Source: Rhizobiaceae bacterium
GTDB taxonomy: Bacteria; Pseudomonadota; Alphaproteobacteria; Rhizobiales; Rhizobiaceae
Assembly (NCBI GenBank): GCA_014380965.1
Contig: JACMIV010000366.1
Coordinates: 1-8,399, forward strand
Length of the DNA: 8,399 bases
Direction of reading: 5' to 3'
The notes under the pieces were generated by a model. That model was not told where the DNA came from and did no database searches. It was given only the letters and a program-made list of their open reading frames with translations. Shown one piece after another: positions 6,380-8,399 of this stretch (the first letter of the stretch is position 1; every line of letters starts with the position of its first letter). The position numbers and the translations under genes were made by a program.

Positions 6380-6402
6380 AATTTCCATTCCGAGACCCGC
6401 TC

Positions 6403-8067
6403 ATGACACTTTCGACCGGACCCTTGCGCCCGATCTTCTCCAAGGCCGAAAGGCCCGATTGGTGGCGGGGGGCGGTGATCTACCAGATCTACCCCCGCTC
6501 CTTCCAGGACGACAACGGCGACGGCATCGGTGACCTCAAGGGCATCGCGCGGCGGCTTGGCCATGTCGCCGAGCTCGGCGCCGACGCGGTCTGGCTGTCG
6601 CCCTTCTTCACCTCGCCGATGAAGGATTTCGGTTACGACATCTCCGACTACCGCGGCGTCGATCCGATCTTCGGGACGCTCGCCGACTTCGACGCGCTCA
6701 TCGTCGAGGCCCATCGTCTCGGGCTGAAGTTGATGATCGATCAGGTCCTCAGCCACACCTCCGACCAGCATCCCTGGTTTGCCGAGAGCCGGCGTTCGCG
6801 GGACGACCCCAAGGCCGATTGGTACGTTTGGGCAAATGCCAAGCCCGACGGGACGCCGCCGACGAACTGGCTGTCGATCTTCGGAGGCAGCTCCTGGGAA
6901 TGGGACACTCGGCGCTCCCAATACTATCTGCACAACTTCCTCGTCTCTCAGCCCGATCTCAACTTCCACCATCCAGAGGTCCAGGACGCGCTGCTGGCCG
7001 ACGTCGCCTTCTGGCTGGACCGGGGCGTCGACGGCTTCCGGCTCGACACCGTCAATTTCTACTTTCACGATGCGCAGCTGAGGAACAATCCGTCGAACCC
7101 CGGCCAACTCGGCGCCGAGACCCCCGCGCTGAACCCCTATTCCTGGCAGTTTCACGACTTCGACAAGAACCGGCCGGAGGTCGTCGGCTTCCTCGAACGG
7201 TTCCGGACGGTTCTCGACCGCTATCCGGGGTCCGCTGCGGTCGGCGAGATCGGCGAGGGGGAGCGGGCGTTGGGGCTCATGGGAGAGTACACCGCCGGCG
7301 AGTCGCGTCTCCACATGTGCTACACGTTCGACCTGCTGGGGCCCGCTTTTGCGAAGGATTATCTTGACGCGCGCATTCGGCGCTTCGAGGCAGAGGCGGG
7401 GACGAGTTGGCCGTGCTGGGCCTTTTCCAACCACGACGTCGTGCGCCACGTCTCGCGATTCACCAGCCCAGGCCTCGATCCCGTCGCGGTGGCGAAGCTT
7501 TCCGCAAACCTCATCCTGTCGATGCGCGGTTCGGTCTGCCTCTATCAGGGTGAGGAACTCGGCTTGATGGAAGCGGACCTCGCCTTCGAGGATCTGGTCG
7601 ACCCTTATGGCATCACCTTCTGGCCGGAGTTCAAGGGCCGCGACGGGTGCCGGACGCCGATGCCCTGGGGTGCGGGTGACGCTCGTGCAGGGTTCTCCGC
7701 GGCGGAAAAATCGTGGCTCCCCGTCCCGGCCGAGCATCTCGCCGCCTCGGTCGAGGCGCAGGCGCTCGATGAGACGTCTGTCCTTGCGCACTACCGGCGG
7801 ATGCTCGCCTTCCGCACCCACGAGGCGGCGATGCGAATGGGCACGATCACCTTCCTGGAATCGCCGGACGACGTCCTCGCCTTCCGGCGCGACCATGGCA
7901 ACGAAGCGATCCTGTGTGTCTTCCATCTCGGGGCCGGCCCGGCGGAAATGCCCGTCCCGGACGGACTGGCGCTGACGCCGGTAAAATCGCTCGGCGTCGC
8001 CGGGCGGCTCGAGGATCGCCGGATCGTCCTGCCGGGCCTCAGCGCCTTCTTCGCACAGATCGACTGA
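6403..8067 (+). CDS. aglA: GH13 alpha-glucosidase (probable alpha-1,4 specificity)
   Basis: The 554-residue cytoplasmic enzyme hydrolyses the imported alpha-glucoside to glucose plus the partner sugar. It starts with WWRGAVIYQIYPRSFQD (20-36) and the calcium-loop-like DDNGDGIGDLKGI (36-48). Conserved GH13 regions are complete: DQVLSHTS (113-120), QPDLN (183-187), GFRLDTVNF (211-219; nucleophile D215), VGEIGE (280-285; acid/base E282) and FSNHDVVR (341-348; H344, D345). The residue after the nucleophile is Thr (T216). In the yeast enzymes and in bacterial relatives such as the Halomonas enzyme HaG, Thr here goes with alpha-1,4 activity and Val with alpha-1,6, so maltose-, sucrose- or other alpha-glucoside-type substrates are favoured over isomaltose. 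QPDLN and overall length fit the bacterial GH13_23-like group that includes Sinorhizobium AglA. There is no signal peptide. The ribosome site before 6403 is weak (CGAGAC region), but no better start exists. It sits between permease 2 and the ATPase gene, as in agl operons. The symbol is by analogy; the enzyme looks intact. Confidence 0.9.
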   Translation: MTLSTGPLRPIFSKAERPDWWRGAVIYQIYPRSFQDDNGDGIGDLKGIARRLGHVAELGADAVWLSPFFTSPMKDFGYDISDYRGVDPIFGTLADFDALIVEAHRLGLKLMIDQVLSHTSDQHPWFAESRRSRDDPKADWYVWANAKPDGTPPTNWLSIFGGSSWEWDTRRSQYYLHNFLVSQPDLNFHHPEVQDALLADVAFWLDRGVDGFRLDTVNFYFHDAQLRNNPSNPGQLGAETPALNPYSWQFHDFDKNRPEVVGFLERFRTVLDRYPGSAAVGEIGEGERALGLMGEYTAGESRLHMCYTFDLLGPAFAKDYLDARIRRFEAEAGTSWPCWAFSNHDVVRHVSRFTSPGLDPVAVAKLSANLILSMRGSVCLYQGEELGLMEADLAFEDLVDPYGITFWPEFKGRDGCRTPMPWGAGDARAGFSAAEKSWLPVPAEHLAASVEAQALDETSVLAHYRRMLAFRTHEAAMRMGTITFLESPDDVLAFRRDHGNEAILCVFHLGAGPAEMPVPDGLALTPVKSLGVAGRLEDRRIVLPGLSAFFAQID

Positions 8068-8082
8068 ATGGGAGCAAACGAC

Positions 8083-8399
8083 ATGGCTAACCTGAAGCTG
8101 ACCGATGTGCGCAAGTCCTTCGGGGCCGTGGAGGTCCTGAAGGGCATCGATCTCGACATTCGATCGGGCGAATTCGTCGTCTTCGTCGGCCCGTCCGGCT
8201 GCGGCAAGTCCACGCTGCTGCGCCTGATAGCAGGCCTTGAAGAAATTTCGTCCGGCACGTTCGAGATCGACGGCGTGGTGGTGAACGACTTGCCGCCGAA
8301 GAAGCGCGGCATCGCGATGGTCTTCCAGTCCTATGCGCTCTACCCGCATATGAGCGTCTACGTCAACATGGCCTTTGGACTTACGCTGGCGAAATCAGG
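8083..8399 (+). CDS. ABC transporter ATP-binding subunit (MalK/UgpC/ThuK/AglK type), partial at right edge
   Basis: The first 105 codons are visible and the frame runs off the window. The start is typical of the sugar-importer ATPases: [14 protein letters not shown], then [20 protein letters not shown]. The Walker A motif is GPSGCGKST (36-44). The Q-loop is [13 protein letters not shown] (80-92) with Q82 and the LYPHM block shared by MalK, UgpC and MsmX. The block usually read as xxENMAFG appears here as YVNMAFGL (93-100), with Val where Glu or Asp is common. The signature LSGGQ, Walker B and the C-terminal regulatory domain lie outside the window. ATG 8083 is chosen because GGGAG (8070-8074) precedes it by 8 bases; an in-frame ATG at 8068, one base after the glucosidase stop, has no ribosome site. 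It powers the permease pair encoded upstream and closes the set of four transporter parts. Confidence 0.92.
   Translation, partial: MANLKLTDVRKSFGAVEVLKGIDLDIRSGEFVVFVGPSGCGKSTLLRLIAGLEEISSGTFEIDGVVVNDLPPKKRGIAMVFQSYALYPHMSVYVNMAFGLTLAKS

Noticed and set aside
4439..6406. A 655-codon plus-strand frame overlapping both permeases.
   Set aside because: It is an Arg-, Pro- and Ala-rich out-of-frame reading. The two permeases in the other frames have membrane helices, EAA loops and good ribosome sites.
4203..6443. A 746-codon open frame on the minus strand across both permease genes.
   Set aside because: Its translation is dominated by His, Arg, Asp and Glu, as expected for the antisense of GC-biased codons. 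It has no recognisable domain, and the opposite strand encodes two clear membrane permeases.
6295..8349. A 684-codon open frame on the minus strand across the glucosidase and ATPase genes.
   Set aside because: Same antisense composition, and it overlaps a complete GH13 enzyme with all catalytic motifs on the plus strand.

Overview
The window comes from a GC-rich alphaproteobacterium, most likely of the order Hyphomicrobiales (Rhizobiales). Three things suggest this: the strong G/C bias at third codon positions, the close similarity of the sugar transporter to the rhizobial ThuEFG/AglEFG type, and short palindromic intergenic repeats that look like those of rhizobia. This placement is from memory of protein families, not from a search.

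Left part (1-2667), four unrelated-looking housekeeping or accessory genes. On the minus strand are a partial gene that runs off the left edge (1-454; unrecognised, with a membrane-like C-terminal stretch that hints at a toxin-like or membrane-active protein) and a PAP2-family phosphatase (587-1336). On the plus strand is a nicotinamidase, pncA (1519-2151). It converges on a minus-strand DUF427-domain gene (2167-2667), with only 15 bp between the two stop codons. A 355-bp divergent intergenic region (2668-3022) follows, with a striking AT-rich island near 2771-2820.

Right part (3023-8399), one plus-strand operon for uptake and breakdown of an alpha-glucoside disaccharide such as trehalose, maltose or sucrose. 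The order is: secreted solute-binding protein (3023-4297), a 241-bp gap full of RNA-forming repeats, inner-membrane permease 1 (4539-5522), permease 2 (5526-6350), a GH13 alpha-glucosidase (6403-8067), and the start of the ATP-binding subunit (8083 to the right edge). The binding protein would capture the sugar in the periplasm. The two permeases and an ATPase dimer would import it intact, and the cytoplasmic glucosidase would split it. The permease sizes (327 and 274 residues) resemble ThuF/ThuG, while the glucosidase between the second permease and the ATPase resembles the agl operon layout. No LacI-type regulator is visible in the window.

No wholly new system is evident. The items most worth a second look are the hairpin plus inverted repeat pair between the binding protein and the first permease, a 20-bp near-perfect palindrome just before the glucosidase gene, and the truncated unknown protein at the left edge.
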